From the NCBI GenBank assembly GCA_022264855.1, contig JABYQU010000055.1:186001-250000 (forward strand): DNA of 64,000 bases. Reading direction: 5' to 3'. The notes beneath the pieces were generated by a model. It saw only the letters and a program-made list of their open reading frames with translations, was not told the DNA's origin and did no database searches. Position 1 is the first letter of the stretch; each line of letters starts with the position of its first letter. The position numbers were made by a program, and so were the translations under genes. This DNA is from Lenzites betulinus (taxonomy: Eukaryota > Basidiomycota > Agaricomycetes > Polyporales > Polyporaceae). Shown here piece by piece: positions 10,836 through 21,902 of the stretch.

Positions 10836-12473
10836 CTAGTCGGCATTCTCTATATCCTCGTATGATGGGAAGCAAACGAAAGGACTCAGCCGCGCGAGGA
10901 AGCGTCCACGCACGGCATAGTAATCCGGATGGTGCAGGCTACGGACTCTCCACGTAATTCCCTCGAGCCGCGTGCCGCCCACGTCCGCGCGGTGCTGCAG
11001 AGCGGTGACAATGATCTCGAGGTCGCGCTCATCTGGCTGGGCAGGGTGGATTTCCTCCGCGCGCGACTGATGGTCGACCCGTACGCTACGAAGGTCCGGG
11101 CAGCAGAGTGCGCCTGCGGGAGAGTCCGCGGACGCGCGATGGAGGCCCTGCCACATTGCGATCCAAGTCCCGTCCCCAGTCAGCTCCAAGCACTGTAGGG
11201 AGCTGAGCGCCGTGAAAATCTTGGTCCATACGGCAGGTTGGACATAGTAGGGGCTCGCCTCGACAAGCAGCGTGGTGATAGGTATATCTGAGAAGAGGGA
11301 GATTAAATCCTCCAACGCGGCAGAGAGAACGGGTTTCCAGTCGAGGTCGTATCGTGCAACGAGTAGGGCAATATTTGGAGGAGCGGAGTCCAGGTCAGAG
11401 CCCACTGCGACCGTACACCGGTCATCAGAGATGTATACGTATCCCATGATAGGTCCTGGAGGGAACCGGGGCGTTAGATGAGAAAAACCACTGGTGAAAA
11501 GCCGCCGGAAGATGGTGGAGTTGTTGTGGAACGATCTCGTATCCTCCTCGCGTCTCGGGTTGGTTTCCCTACATTCGATCTGACAGTAAACGACAGAGGG
11601 CGTTTCGATAGAGGCCAAAAACGCGGTGAGGGGGTGCGCCAAGCTTTCTTGTACAGTGAGTTCGCGTAAACCTTCTAGTTTCGCGCGACGCGGGGTGCGC
11701 GCAATGATCGTCGGGATGGAATTTAGCGAGGATAGGCAGAATCCAAGGTCCAGCGTGACCAATTGCGTGCATTGGGACAGAGTCGAGATGAAGCCGTCGA
11801 AGGAGAACGGTAGTTCGCACCGTGTGAAATGAATTGTGCGAAGCTGAGTGATGTTGTGGGGAGCCCGAAGCCCGCACAGCACCAGCTCTCGTAGAGACGG
11901 ATAGTGTTGATGCGAGCGTAGGATCGAGCGTTTGGGCGAGTCACTTTTAGGGTTCGCCGACGTGAGTGTCAAAACCTCCAGAAAGGGCATGTCGAGGTTG
12001 AGTAACTCGTCATAGAACCCGGGATTTGACGGTCTAGGATCTATGGAGAACAGCAATAAGCTCCGGGCAGATGCGACGCAAGCGCGTCCGAGAATTGGCA
12101 TTGCCCGCAGTGCTAGTTCTTCATTGAGCATGCGGATGTCTAGTGGGGCGTTACCGGAGAGCAGAATGAAATCCCGGAGAACAACCGGGAGGCCGGCTAC
12201 GGGTATGACCCTCCAGAAGTGAGAGATCGATCGAAGTAAACCGCGCCAGCGGGTGCACACCAGGAGTAGCTGTGGCCACTCGCGGAGCGGACGACTTATG
12301 TTGTCTTCGGTGATATCGTTGTAAGTATATTCGAAGATGGCCGCGTGAGCACATTCGAAAATGCAGATGAGGATTTCGTCTGGAAGGCGGTCGATATGTG
12401 GGGTAAAGGCGGAGGGCGCCGATCCATTAGGTTCGATGGTGTTTCGGTGCGATGCGCGCTGGTGCCCACTCAT
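10836..12473 (-). CDS. F-box protein, LRR-like C-terminal region
   Basis: A single open frame. From the ATG at 12,473 it gives 545 aa; two further in-frame ATGs upstream (12,494 and 12,623) are possible, but the extra residues look non-coding. The F-box lies near residues 27-95: LPDEILICIFE, then the WPQLLLVCTRWRGLLRSISHFWRVI stretch typical of Agaricomycete F-box proteins. After it come irregular Leu-rich segments (LREL, LVTLDLGFC, LQCLELTG) that look like degenerate leucine-rich repeats. F-box proteins bind Skp1 through the box and bring substrates to the SCF ubiquitin ligase; here the substrate is unknown. One of three such genes in 11 kb, all on the minus strand, in a family greatly expanded in mushroom genomes. 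Confidence 0.85.
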   Translation of the reverse strand: MSGHQRASHRNTIEPNGSAPSAFTPHIDRLPDEILICIFECAHAAIFEYTYNDITEDNISRPLREWPQLLLVCTRWRGLLRSISHFWRVIPVAGLPVVLRDFILLSGNAPLDIRMLNEELALRAMPILGRACVASARSLLLFSIDPRPSNPGFYDELLNLDMPFLEVLTLTSANPKSDSPKRSILRSHQHYPSLRELVLCGLRAPHNITQLRTIHFTRCELPFSFDGFISTLSQCTQLVTLDLGFCLSSLNSIPTIIARTPRRAKLEGLRELTVQESLAHPLTAFLASIETPSVVYCQIECRETNPRREEDTRSFHNNSTIFRRLFTSGFSHLTPRFPPGPIMGYVYISDDRCTVAVGSDLDSAPPNIALLVARYDLDWKPVLSAALEDLISLFSDIPITTLLVEASPYYVQPAVWTKIFTALSSLQCLELTGDGTWIAMWQGLHRASADSPAGALCCPDLRSVRVDHQSRAEEIHPAQPDERDLEIIVTALQHRADVGGTRLEGITWRVRSLHHPDYYAVRGRFLARLSPFVCFPSYEDIENAD

Positions 12474-13509
12474 GACTCGGAGGTACTTCGTCATGACCTT
12501 CAAAGTTATAGGGATAGATGTAAGTGTCCCGTATGATATAAGGATAGAAACGTTCGTGTACAACATACGCCTTTCGGGACTGAGCTTTGCGGTGAACCCA
12601 CGGACGCTCTGCCGCGGTGGCATAAAACCGGAAGAAGTCTGGGTGTTTCACCTTCGTGAATGGACTGTGCAGGCGGCCCAAACAATAGCTTGAGCAAAGG
12701 AGTAGCCAAGTGCTAAAGGATTTGGAAGTAAGACGATATATCCGTCATAGGACTTGGAGGTAGGCCAGCAAGCATAGGGAACGATTAGCGATGGGCGTCT
12801 CGTTACGGCAGAACGCAAATCATGCATCATGGGCGCTTGATCGCTACGACCTACGACTCGCTCGGAGTTACATTAATTATCGATCTTCTACCACAACCAA
12901 GGTCACCGGCATGCAACTGCTATATCTTTGAGTCGAAACACTCTATCTCCCTGTCACATAGCGTCCCTTGCGAGACGTCGCGTTCAGGACAAAACCATTC
13001 AGTTATGCGGCAAGTTACGGGACCAAGTACGGATGCCGCATTCTGATCATAACAAATCGATCCTCTTCTGATGCACTCCACATGAACGCTTACCCAGAGT
13101 CCACAAAATGGAGATGTTATCGCTGAGCAGTGAGGCACGCTGCACTACTCTAATTTGCCTTGATGTGCTTTCTTATATTCACTGTTGTATCTGCACTATC
13201 CATGAGTGCTTATAATGCCACAGCTTTGATTTACAAAGCCTTGCTTTAGGTGGCAATAGGCGTCGATATTTTGTGAGCGACTGCGGAACGCAGTGATTAC
13301 CATATCCGGCGATGCACTGCGCCACAGGCGTTGAGTACAGCTTATTCCGAGACTCGCACACGAAGATCCTCCTCGCATCAATTACTCTCCACATACGCTA
13401 GAATAAGAAAACCTAAGATACAAATCGAGATAGAGTATAAGGAACGCCAGAGGCTCCGGCCGGGAGAAATATGACAATAATCTAACGAATGTGAAAAGGC
13501 GGACAGTCG
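12474..13509. other. Intergenic; no supported gene
   Basis: About 1 kb between the F-box gene and the BAR-like gene, both on the minus strand. It should contain the F-box promoter and the neighbour's 3' UTR. No coding signal. Confidence 0.5.
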
Positions 13510-16500
13510 CTACTGCTCGTGTTTGCGCGACAGCCGCGTCAACAGCCGCTTCGCCGCACTGTACTCCACGTCCTCGTCGCTCGAGTCCTCCCACACGTCG
13601 TGTGCGCCGTGCTGCTCGATGCGCGAGCCCCACGCGGTCCCGTTCTCCGCGCGCGGCGTTGCGGGGCGCGCACGCGAAGATGCCGACCACGGCTCGTGCC
13701 GCCCGCGCCCGCGCTCGTCCTCGTCGGTCTCGTCGAGCGCGGGAGGCGTCGCCGAGAAGGTCGGCGGGAGGGACATGCGCACGCTCTTGCGGCGCACGGG
13801 CGGAGATGCGGTCGACGCGGTCGACGTAGACGTGGACAGGTCGCTTCCCCCGGGCGCCGGGTCGTCGTGCGGTGGTGGAGGAGGCGGGGCCTGCGGCAGT
13901 GTGGGAGATGCAGGGGGAGTCAGATCGTCTTCGAACACCTCGTGCCCGGTTTCGTACGACGATATCGACGAGATGTCGCTCTCGCGGCGCTTCATCATCA
14001 ACTCCGGCGGAAGCGTTGTCAGCGTGCCCACCGGACGAATTGTCGCCGGTGCGCTCCCGTTTGCAATTGCAGCTAGAGGGGCTGGAGGAAGGGTCTTTGG
14101 CTGAACCTTCGGCGGAGGCGGGTTCGGAGAAGGCGTTCGGCTGGTGTTGCGCAGCGCAGACCGGAGAGGCAACTTCGCAGGGAGCGGCTTCGGCTGGCTT
14201 GCCGTCGCGATCGGAAGTGAAGGAGCGGAGACGGACGCAGACATGAGTAGCGAGTTACGATAGTTGTTTTCCTCAGTCGCAGGCGGAGCGTCCTTCTTGG
14301 GCCGCGGGCGAGCAACGGTAGTCTCGGTGCGCTGCCTTGCCATCGCACTCGACTCTGCGGGGTTGTCGCTGATGGTGACGTGGATGGGACCGGGGGCCTT
14401 GGGCACGACGAGCAGGCGATTGGGGTCTTGCTTCGCTGCTGCCTCTTTGTTGATGCGTGACATGCCTTCGATGATGCTCATCAGGCTGGGCTCGCCATTG
14501 GTGAGGGTGGTTCGAGTAGGCGTGGGTGTTCCTGACGTCGATGCTGTGCGTTTGTGCTTCGTCGGGGTGGAGGGGCTGTTGGTCGATGACGAAGGCGTGA
14601 CGTTCAAGGACGCGGTACGTTTCCGCGAAGTCGAACCTTGTCGGCCGAGCGGGGAAGGTGTCGCTACGTGGGCGATACTGGTCGACCAAGGCGGCGCGCT
14701 CGCAGAGCTGGTGATCGACTGCTTTGAGACCGACGAGTTCCGAGACAGCGAGGGCCTTCCCTCGGACAGTAGCGCAGCCGCCATGTTTGACGTCTTCTTG
14801 AGGCGAGTCGTTCCCGCACCGGTTTCGGTATTGGCGCGGTCGTTCTTCTTCGTCGGGGACGGTTTCGCGGAGCCGTTTACTCCCGTCTCGGAAGGCATCT
14901 TGGAGTGGGCCTTATCTTTGCTACTCTTGGCCCGCGCCCTGCTCATCGACTCGGTCACGGTGTCGCTCGCGTAGCCCTTATCTGCGTTAACCGTCCGCGA
15001 CGCAGGCGGGGCCTGTACGGATCCACGCTTAGCCGAGCGCTTCTTCAACCTATGCGCGTCATCGCCGACTCCGGGCGAATAGCTCTGGAGAGGAGAGCTA
15101 GTGAAGATCGGCGCAGCAGTCTCGTCGTCAGAACTATCGCCGTGCCGAACCGACGCGAGGTTCTTGTCGATACGCGTCTGCCACCGGCCATTCGTCTTCG
15201 ACGGGGACGTGCGCGAAGGGTCGTCCGTGTCGTTGCGCGAGCTTCCGACATGGAACAGAGCGGCGAGGTTGCCTAGCATAGACCCAGATCGCTTCTTGGA
15301 TTTCTTGGTCGGCGACGCGCTACGTGTAGAAGACTGCTCGCCTGGCAAGTTGTCGCTTGTAGGCGCCCTGGAACCCCGAAGAGAGAACGACACATGTCGT
15401 GCGGGTGCGATGGATGCCTGGGCAGGTCGTGTCTTGGGTTTGCCTTTACTGAAGCGTGGATTCTCATGCACCTCAACGGGCAACGCCCCTTCCTCTTCCT
15501 CTGCGCTGCTACCTCCGCCAGGCTCCTCTTCGATGGTCGGATGTTTCTGGGTTCCATTGGGAAGGACATATTCGCCAATAGAGTGCGCAGGGGGTATCTG
15601 AAGAGTGTAGGGCTTTGGTGGGGTCGGGATAGCTGGAGGTGACGGAGCGCGCCATGGGAAGTCCGCGAGCGCATTGGAGCCAGAGGAGTGTCCAATTTGC
15701 GAAGCGGACTGTGAGGGTGCTATGGATGATATGTCAGACCCTGCATTGTCATGGCCGGGGAGGGGTTTGTGGAGATAGGGATAGGCGAAGGGGCTGCCTG
15801 TAGCACTAGTGTCAGCTCCTGATAGCTGCAAACAGGGAAATAACAACTGCTGACACGGAATTATCCGGCAGTACCCCTTCGCGCGGGCAGTGAAAGGTGG
15901 CTACGCGTAAATGTGATCCCTTGCAACGTACCGTGTCCGTTGGCCATGTCCAATGTGTCCAACGCGCGGATGCCCTCTTTGCTCATCTCGGCCCACGCCC
16001 AACCGCAATCTGCCAGTGCTGTACAACGAGCTTGCAGCCCCGACTTGATAGAGTGTACCCGGAAGACATTGAGCTCTTGCTCCTTCGTAGCCAGCTGTGC
16101 CTCACAAGCTTGCAGTTCTGCTTGAGCGGTAGAGAGTTTCTGACCTACATGTACCTCGGGTTTGGAGATACTCAAAGTAGAACCAGAGGGCGATCCGCCT
16201 AGCGCGGAATCACGCGCTGGTTTCTGCTGCTTGGACGCCTTGATAAGGCGCGTTACTCTATAGGCGAAGCTTCAGGGGCAGTTGTGATTGGCATGGCGGG
16301 GCGTACTTACAGGATCTCCCTGTCCCTCACAATATTCCCGACGTCATCCTCCATACCCTTCAGCGCTCTCAGCTGCTCTTGCCAGCGTTCTACTGCGACC
16401 GCGTAGTTCCGAAGAGCATCATCTGCGCCGGATAGAGCGCCTGCAACAGCAACGATGACCTGGGACGTTGGAGGGGAGCATGCTGCGGCGTAGGCGGAGA

Positions 16501-16615
16501 ACGAGGCGAGACTGGACTGGGAGTAGTCAAGAAGTACGGAGAGTTGTTTGGAGTATTCCTTCTCATGGTTGAGGAGGTTGGCGAGGAGCCGAGAGTCGGA
16601 GGGTCTGTGCACCAT
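13510..16615 (-). CDS. BAR-like coiled-coil protein with long Ser/Pro-rich tail
   Basis: Exons 16615-16311, 16257-15932 and 15818-13510 give a 979-aa protein with all junctions in frame. Residues 1-210 are helical and charged, with heptad-like Leu/Ala spacing (HEKEYSKQLSVLLDYSQSSL; REILVTRLIKASKQQKP; AQAELQACEAQLATKEQEL), resembling BAR/IMD-type membrane-binding coiled coils such as the Ivy1-like proteins of fungi. The assignment rests on pattern, not a database match. The rest is disordered and rich in Ser, Pro, Lys and Arg, with many possible phosphorylation sites. An earlier exon probably exists: 16,683 and upward reads WSPDPATFVTTALHVLLSR in the right phase for a 63-nt intron, but no start codon was found for it, so the true N-terminus is unresolved. 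Likely a cortical or endomembrane scaffold. Confidence 0.72.
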
Positions 16616-16683
16616 GTAGCTGGGTTCGACGAGTGCGCGTCAGGCCAGAACAAGAGGTATGAGCCGGGATCTCGCGAGGCACC

Positions 16684-17299
16684 TGAGCGCGATAACACCC
16701 GCGCGTGGCGCGGAGTTCAAGTCGAAAGATGCGGGCGACGACGAGCGGGAGAGGAGAACGTGGAGGGCGGTGGTGACGAAGGTGGCGGGGTCGGGCGACC
16801 AAGTTATATTCAACGCCAATCACGCAGGGCATCGCCAAATATGGGAATCGCTGTGTTCGCTGTGAATATCGACATCTGCTGCTACATAGAACCGGGCTTT
16901 AAAAATAAGAGCTGGTGCTGTATCAATCATAACAGTGGGGGCAATTTGGCGTGTGAGCGTCATCGTAATATCGGGGTCATACTTCAAGAAAAGCCACAAC
17001 ATGGTAAAGAAGTCTCGAGTAGTCTCGAGCCTCTTATACTACTCGAGGGTGTCACTGCAAGAATAGATGTAGATAGTATTATTCAGTTAAGAATAAAGAA
17101 AGTAAACAATTGGGGCCGTATAACATGCAACACCGTCGTGCCATGATGCTGCACACAGGTCGCTCTTCAGCCCACGCTGGCTCTCATCGCCGCATCCCGC
17201 CGAACCAGAAGAGCAAAATAATCGAGGTAAAGACAAGGAATGGATTGAGTACGTGTCGCTGGTACACGCACAACGGGAAAAGTTGCTATCACTGCACTC
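16684..17299. other. Intergenic, including possible 5' exon of the BAR-like gene
   Basis: The first 120 bp likely belong to the 5' end of the preceding minus-strand gene. The rest (to 17,299) shows no gene and should hold the promoter of that gene and the 3' UTR of the next F-box gene. Confidence 0.4.
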
Positions 17300-19327
17300 C
17301 TATTCTTCGAGCAACGTCCACCTAAATGCTGCTGAACCTTTGAAAGTGTATTGTGCAGATGGCCCGTCCAGCAAATCCTTCACCGCGTTGGCATACAGCT
17401 CATCCATCGCGGGCCAATCTGTTGACCAAGACCGCCGTATGGTCGTGACGGATAAGTAGCGAAGCGGGGGGGCGCCGTGGGATGCACGCATGCGCAGGCA
17501 GCTGAGGAGGCCCTCCATCAGCGCGCCGTCCTCCCAGTCGAACTTGTGCAAGGTGAGCCGCTCGAGCTTGGGGCAGCGGACACATGAATGATGTGCCGAC
17601 GCCGTTTCCACGTGCAACGTAGAATCCATGAGGTGACCAGGGGTCGGGTCAAGAGTGGTCCCTGTCGTACTACATAGGGATGGAAAGAAGGCCTCCGGAA
17701 TTGACCCAGTGACAAATATATCGCTGCCGTCCTCCGTGTAGTTGAACGACAAAGAAGTGAGGTTCTTGAAAGTATCGAGAAGTCGGAGTAGCGTGCTGGC
17801 GTCCTGGGCAAGCTGACTCATGGGGACCCCGAGATCGAGGGAGGTCAAATTGGTGGCGTCGAACAGACTGATGACTTGTTCAAAGACGAGGTTGATATGA
17901 GGCTTCGATGGCCCGTCGAAAGCGATAGCTAAGTCCCGCTGTACGGAGCTATGATGACTCTTGAGAGTGTACTTCCTCGGTAAGAGGCATATCACAGCCT
18001 CGTTGGATTGACGGAAGACTGATTGGTGGTCGTTTGCCTGATAGAGCAAAGCGGCGTGGTCGACTACACTGTGTGTACGGTCTTGCAGCTCGGCGTCGGT
18101 GAGAAATCCGTTCAGTGTGGTGTCCTTTGGAAGTTGTATGGAGGCTGTCAGCCAGCGGATCAATCGGGATTCGTCTGTGATAGTAAGGCTCCGCAGTCGA
18201 GGTAGGGCTATTTGGTTCCTGGGACGAGGAGGATGGGAGCCTGTGTGGCATGCGGCAGCGAGAAAGCGGTCCAGGGTGAGGTCCTCGAGCTGTCGGCCAT
18301 GTTCGAGCACATCGAGAAACACGTCAAAGGATATGCGAGAGGGGTATATGGAGCAGCGGCTCAAGTCCAAGGTTGTGAGTTGAGAAACAAACTGGGCTGA
18401 CCACGACACACTGACGCCTGAGACTGTGAGGTACGCCAGCCGGGGATAGTTGCCACCATCCAGAATGGGCGCATAGGGCGTTCCAGACGTTCTAAAGGCT
18501 GAGATCGTGAGGTGCTGAAGAGAGGAGGATGGAGCGCTGATGATTGAGGACAACACAAGAGCATCACTCTCGCAATTAGGTGTGAACCCCACCTCCAATG
18601 ACCGTATCCGATCGCGATAGGTCGAGACATCGACAGAGGACAGCGCAGACACGTTGTGAACTTCCAGCTCCAGCAAAGCTTGCTGGGACCGGGCTACTGC
18701 GAGCTGAAACCAGCGTGGATGTCTCCGAACGAAGATTGTGCGCCAGAAGCAAGCATGTTCCAGAAGGACGGCCCGCCAATGGCGACACACTCGGCCCAGG
18801 AGGACCCACTCGGGACCATTGACGCGGTCGTTTTTTACCAGCGGCTGTTTGGGAACCAACTGGAAGATGACGACGAGAATGTCGATCGGGAGCTGGTTGA
18901 TGGGCAGGCGAGCATTCCACATCGCTGCAAGGGCAAGCCATTCGATAGGCGCGAGAGTAATCCGTGACCTTCGGAAGGAGACCCGGTCGCTCAAGGCTTT
19001 TTCAAGAGTATCTCCCTCGAGCGGGGGTGGTGGAAGGCCGTAAAGAGGGCCTATGTGGATAGAGGCTTCTGAGACGGAGGCTTCCGGGATAGAGGCGTCT
19101 CGCATGAGGGCTTCTAGGATCGAGGATTCTAGGATGGGTTCCGTATCGTCCGGAAAAAGGCTCTGCTCTTCGACCAGATCTTCATCGACGTTGGGATGCG
19201 CATCCGGCACACGCCTCGCTCGATCTTCATCGACTTTAGGCTGCGCGTCCGACGGACGCCTCGCTCGTCTGCCAGCCCTCTTCCTGGCCGATTGGGGCCG
19301 TTCATAAACATATCTCCTCAGCGACAT
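17300..19327 (-). CDS. F-box protein with repeat-rich N-terminus
   Basis: One open frame; the ATG at 19,327 (MSLRRYVYER) is chosen, giving 675 aa, with another ATG three codons earlier. Residues 20-50 hold two imperfect copies of a DAxPxVDED segment, and residues 66-90 a second short repeat around ILESSILEA and SIPEASVSEA; both are visible as DNA tandem repeats. The F-box is near residues 141-215 (LPINQLPIDILVVIFQLV, then RVCRHWRAVLLEHACFWRTI). The C-terminal 450 residues carry irregular Leu-rich motifs such as LTTLDLSRC and LTSLDLG. It probably acts as an SCF substrate receptor; substrate unknown. It shares the LWNAR/MWNAR..LP..IL lead-in and HWRA..FW.TI with the gene at 20,190, so the two are probably tandem duplicates. 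Confidence 0.85.
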   Translation of the reverse strand: MSLRRYVYERPQSARKRAGRRARRPSDAQPKVDEDRARRVPDAHPNVDEDLVEEQSLFPDDTEPILESSILEALMRDASIPEASVSEASIHIGPLYGLPPPPLEGDTLEKALSDRVSFRRSRITLAPIEWLALAAMWNARLPINQLPIDILVVIFQLVPKQPLVKNDRVNGPEWVLLGRVCRHWRAVLLEHACFWRTIFVRRHPRWFQLAVARSQQALLELEVHNVSALSSVDVSTYRDRIRSLEVGFTPNCESDALVLSSIISAPSSSLQHLTISAFRTSGTPYAPILDGGNYPRLAYLTVSGVSVSWSAQFVSQLTTLDLSRCSIYPSRISFDVFLDVLEHGRQLEDLTLDRFLAAACHTGSHPPRPRNQIALPRLRSLTITDESRLIRWLTASIQLPKDTTLNGFLTDAELQDRTHSVVDHAALLYQANDHQSVFRQSNEAVICLLPRKYTLKSHHSSVQRDLAIAFDGPSKPHINLVFEQVISLFDATNLTSLDLGVPMSQLAQDASTLLRLLDTFKNLTSLSFNYTEDGSDIFVTGSIPEAFFPSLCSTTGTTLDPTPGHLMDSTLHVETASAHHSCVRCPKLERLTLHKFDWEDGALMEGLLSCLRMRASHGAPPLRYLSVTTIRRSWSTDWPAMDELYANAVKDLLDGPSAQYTFKGSAAFRWTLLEE

Positions 19328-20189
19328 CGATAGCACTCACAGTGTCTTCTTCCTCACATGTTTCACAAATCGCGCGAGCATGATGCTCCCGCTGTGACGA
19401 AGCTGGAAGATGCGAAACTTGAACGCTGTGTCGTACTATCATGTTAGGGACTCATGATGGCTATCCCTTCGCCGCTGAACTGACCAGTAACGAATGTGTG
19501 GAGCCAGTAGAGCCTGGCTAGCTTGGAGATAGATATGACAGTGCACTAGACGTTGGTGGTAGCCTGAGCACCACTAGCGAATCGGCAAGTTCAACATTCC
19601 AAGTTCTGCTTATGGTAAGTTCAATGGCGCCCATGGAGTGGCCGCCACAACGCAATGATCTGTGACACTGGCAAGACTCATTGAGCGGCGTAGGAAGAAA
19701 AACATCCACAAGCACCAACTGTGCAAGCCATGTGATATAAATGACATGATATCTATCTGGTTACGATTCTGCACACTGTGACACAATCGAGCTTATATTG
19801 GGGTCCGGGGTAGGGACAGTACTAGTGGGGTGGGCGGCAGTGGGCAGGACTCGGGCTGACGATAGGGGACCGTATAAACAACCGTTGAAAGTGTCCTTCA
19901 GAATTCCGGACGCTGCCAGTGAATTTTACACTAGTGAGCGTCATTAAGCTATAAGAATAAAGGTTTGATGTGCAAACCTCCAATGTGTGTACACAGATGT
20001 TCGGTGTAGTATCAATTGCGACTGTGTGAACGCGGCCGACTCACCGGGGGAGCGTATTTGCCAGCGGCCACATGCCCGGCCTCTGTCACGGCGCTACTAC
20101 CATAATCAAAGGACAAAAATCATATCAAGGCCGCGACGAAATGGGCGATTTTGAGTGTCGACATGCCAAGGCCCCGACTCGGAGGCAGC
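19328..20189. other. Intergenic with one dispersed repeat
   Basis: Space between two F-box genes on the same strand. It contains one copy of a 115-bp dispersed repeat (see 19,538-19,653). Nothing else recognisable. Confidence 0.5.
19538..19653 (-). repeat. Dispersed 115-bp repeat, copy 1
   Basis: In reverse complement this matches 28,210-28,324 almost base for base, with a few substitutions and small indels. Homology starts at GCGTTGTGGCGG and ends at GTGCACTGT on both copies, with unrelated flanks. It has no coding content of its own and may be a relic of a miniature transposon or of an LTR end. Confidence 0.75.
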
Positions 20190-21902
20190 CTACCATGCAA
20201 CCTGCGCAAACTTGTAGTCGTCCACCCACGGGCCCAGCATGTCCGCCAACCGCGCGTCGGCATCACCCCAGTCTACCTCTTGCGCGCGACACACACCGAT
20301 CTCCAAAAGACCCAAACGCGGTGCTCCCCGCCGTTCCCGCTCGCGCAGGCACTCTACGAGCACGTCCCCAAGCGCACCGCCTTCCCACCATACCCTATCC
20401 AGGTGCAGAGCCCCAAGGGCTGGACAGCGCACGGGGCCCTCAACCGCCCCTCCCTCTGCTGGCCGCGTGCTGGCGCAAAGGGAGTCGCACAGGCCGGTCG
20501 GGAACAGGTCGGGCCCGAAGAAATCGCTTGATATCCTCAGTGAGTGCAGACGCGGGAATGCGTCCAGGGCCGCGTCGAGCACATTTCGCGTGGTGTAGAT
20601 TAAGGCGCACTGGAGGTGGAGCACGCTCAGCGGCGCAGCGCGGAGGAGCGCGGTGAGTTGCTTGAGGCCGTCGTCTGGGCTGCGTATCCAGTGGGTGCGT
20701 CGGGGGCTACGCGTGCAGAGCTGGAGTGAGACGCGGAGCGGGCCTGGGGTATTGCATACTATCTTGTACATGCCGTCCACCGTGGTGAGGGCAGCATGGG
20801 TCGTAGAGCGTAGGAATGTAAGGACATCCAGATTTTTGGGGAGCATGCATGCATAGGAGACGGCTGAGAAGTCGTGGTCGCGGTCAGCCGAGTCGATCCA
20901 GCCGGTGAGAGAGACCTTGCCCTGCACAGGGAGGTTGACATGTGACAAGAATCGGGAAATGCATGATGGTGTATCAGCAACATCTAGCCTGCGGAGGCGT
21001 GGGAGGGTCACCGATGGGCGTGGTCCTTGGTCGGAAGGCAAAGTGGTCCTTGAGCATACCCTGGATATGAAGTTGTGCAGCGTGAGCTCCTCGAGACTAT
21101 CTCCACACTTGAGCGCATCCAGGAACTCATTCATGGAGCATCGCGGTGACGGGTGGACGCCGCATCCACGTATGTCCAGCGTCCTCAGACGGGAGAGAAG
21201 CAAGGACGTCCATGGGAGATTAACTTGAGTGAGCTTTAAGCTGGTCAGGGCAGGGAAGTTCTCCGGGTAAAATCCAAATGTATGCGCATCTGATGGGCCT
21301 CGCGACTCGGAGCACATTATGAACTCCTTCATGCATGGAAGCGGGGCGGAGATGAGAAGATAGACGTCCGTGGTAGCGGACGCAGTGGCGCACATGAACT
21401 CCATACGCTCGATGCGATGGCGTTGAGGGAGAAGGAGCGGCAGTGCTTCAATGGGGAGATGCGTGGAGTTGAAGCTGAGGCGAAGGTCTATCTGACCCGC
21501 CCTCGAGAGCGCGAGCTTGAGCCATCGTGACCGCCGCCCAATGTGAATTGTTTGCCAGAAGCTGGGAGTAGCAACAATGATGGCGCGCCAGTGCCGACAG
21601 ACGGCCATAGCCTTGGACCACTGCGCTGACTTGGACGTCCCATACATGTCCTTGCCACCTCGGGGGCTCGAGAGGGCCATCAAGATGTCGACCACGGGGA
21701 GCTTGCAGATCAGCTGTCGAGCATTCCACAGGGCTCTGAGGGCGAGAAGCCCCAAGTCCGATGTCGAGCAGTGCGAGGAGACGTGTACAGGATCTATGGC
21801 AAGGATTAGCCTCTTCAGCGAACTAGGGTCGGCTGCCGGTGGTGGAAGGCCATGTAACCCATGGAAAGCCCTGTCGGGAATTTGGGCTGCCCGGTCTCCC
21901 AT
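20190..21902 (-). CDS. F-box protein, paralog of the neighbour at 17,300
   Basis: One open frame; from the ATG at 21,902 it gives 570 aa. An upstream in-frame ATG would add 63 residues that look non-coding. After a short lead (GLHGLPPPAADP, matching YGLPPPPLEGD in the neighbour) comes LWNARQLICKLPVVDILMAL and then AVCRHWRAIIVATPSFWQTI, a diverged F-box near residues 58-120. The Leu-rich C-terminal part ends in a charged segment. The box has lost some usual positions (a Ser-Ser-Pro-Arg-Gly-Gly stretch follows the first helix), so Skp1 binding is less certain than in the other two. Probably a tandem duplicate in the same orientation. Confidence 0.8.
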   Translation of the reverse strand: MGDRAAQIPDRAFHGLHGLPPPAADPSSLKRLILAIDPVHVSSHCSTSDLGLLALRALWNARQLICKLPVVDILMALSSPRGGKDMYGTSKSAQWSKAMAVCRHWRAIIVATPSFWQTIHIGRRSRWLKLALSRAGQIDLRLSFNSTHLPIEALPLLLPQRHRIERMEFMCATASATTDVYLLISAPLPCMKEFIMCSESRGPSDAHTFGFYPENFPALTSLKLTQVNLPWTSLLLSRLRTLDIRGCGVHPSPRCSMNEFLDALKCGDSLEELTLHNFISRVCSRTTLPSDQGPRPSVTLPRLRRLDVADTPSCISRFLSHVNLPVQGKVSLTGWIDSADRDHDFSAVSYACMLPKNLDVLTFLRSTTHAALTTVDGMYKIVCNTPGPLRVSLQLCTRSPRRTHWIRSPDDGLKQLTALLRAAPLSVLHLQCALIYTTRNVLDAALDAFPRLHSLRISSDFFGPDLFPTGLCDSLCASTRPAEGGAVEGPVRCPALGALHLDRVWWEGGALGDVLVECLRERERRGAPRLGLLEIGVCRAQEVDWGDADARLADMLGPWVDDYKFAQVAW

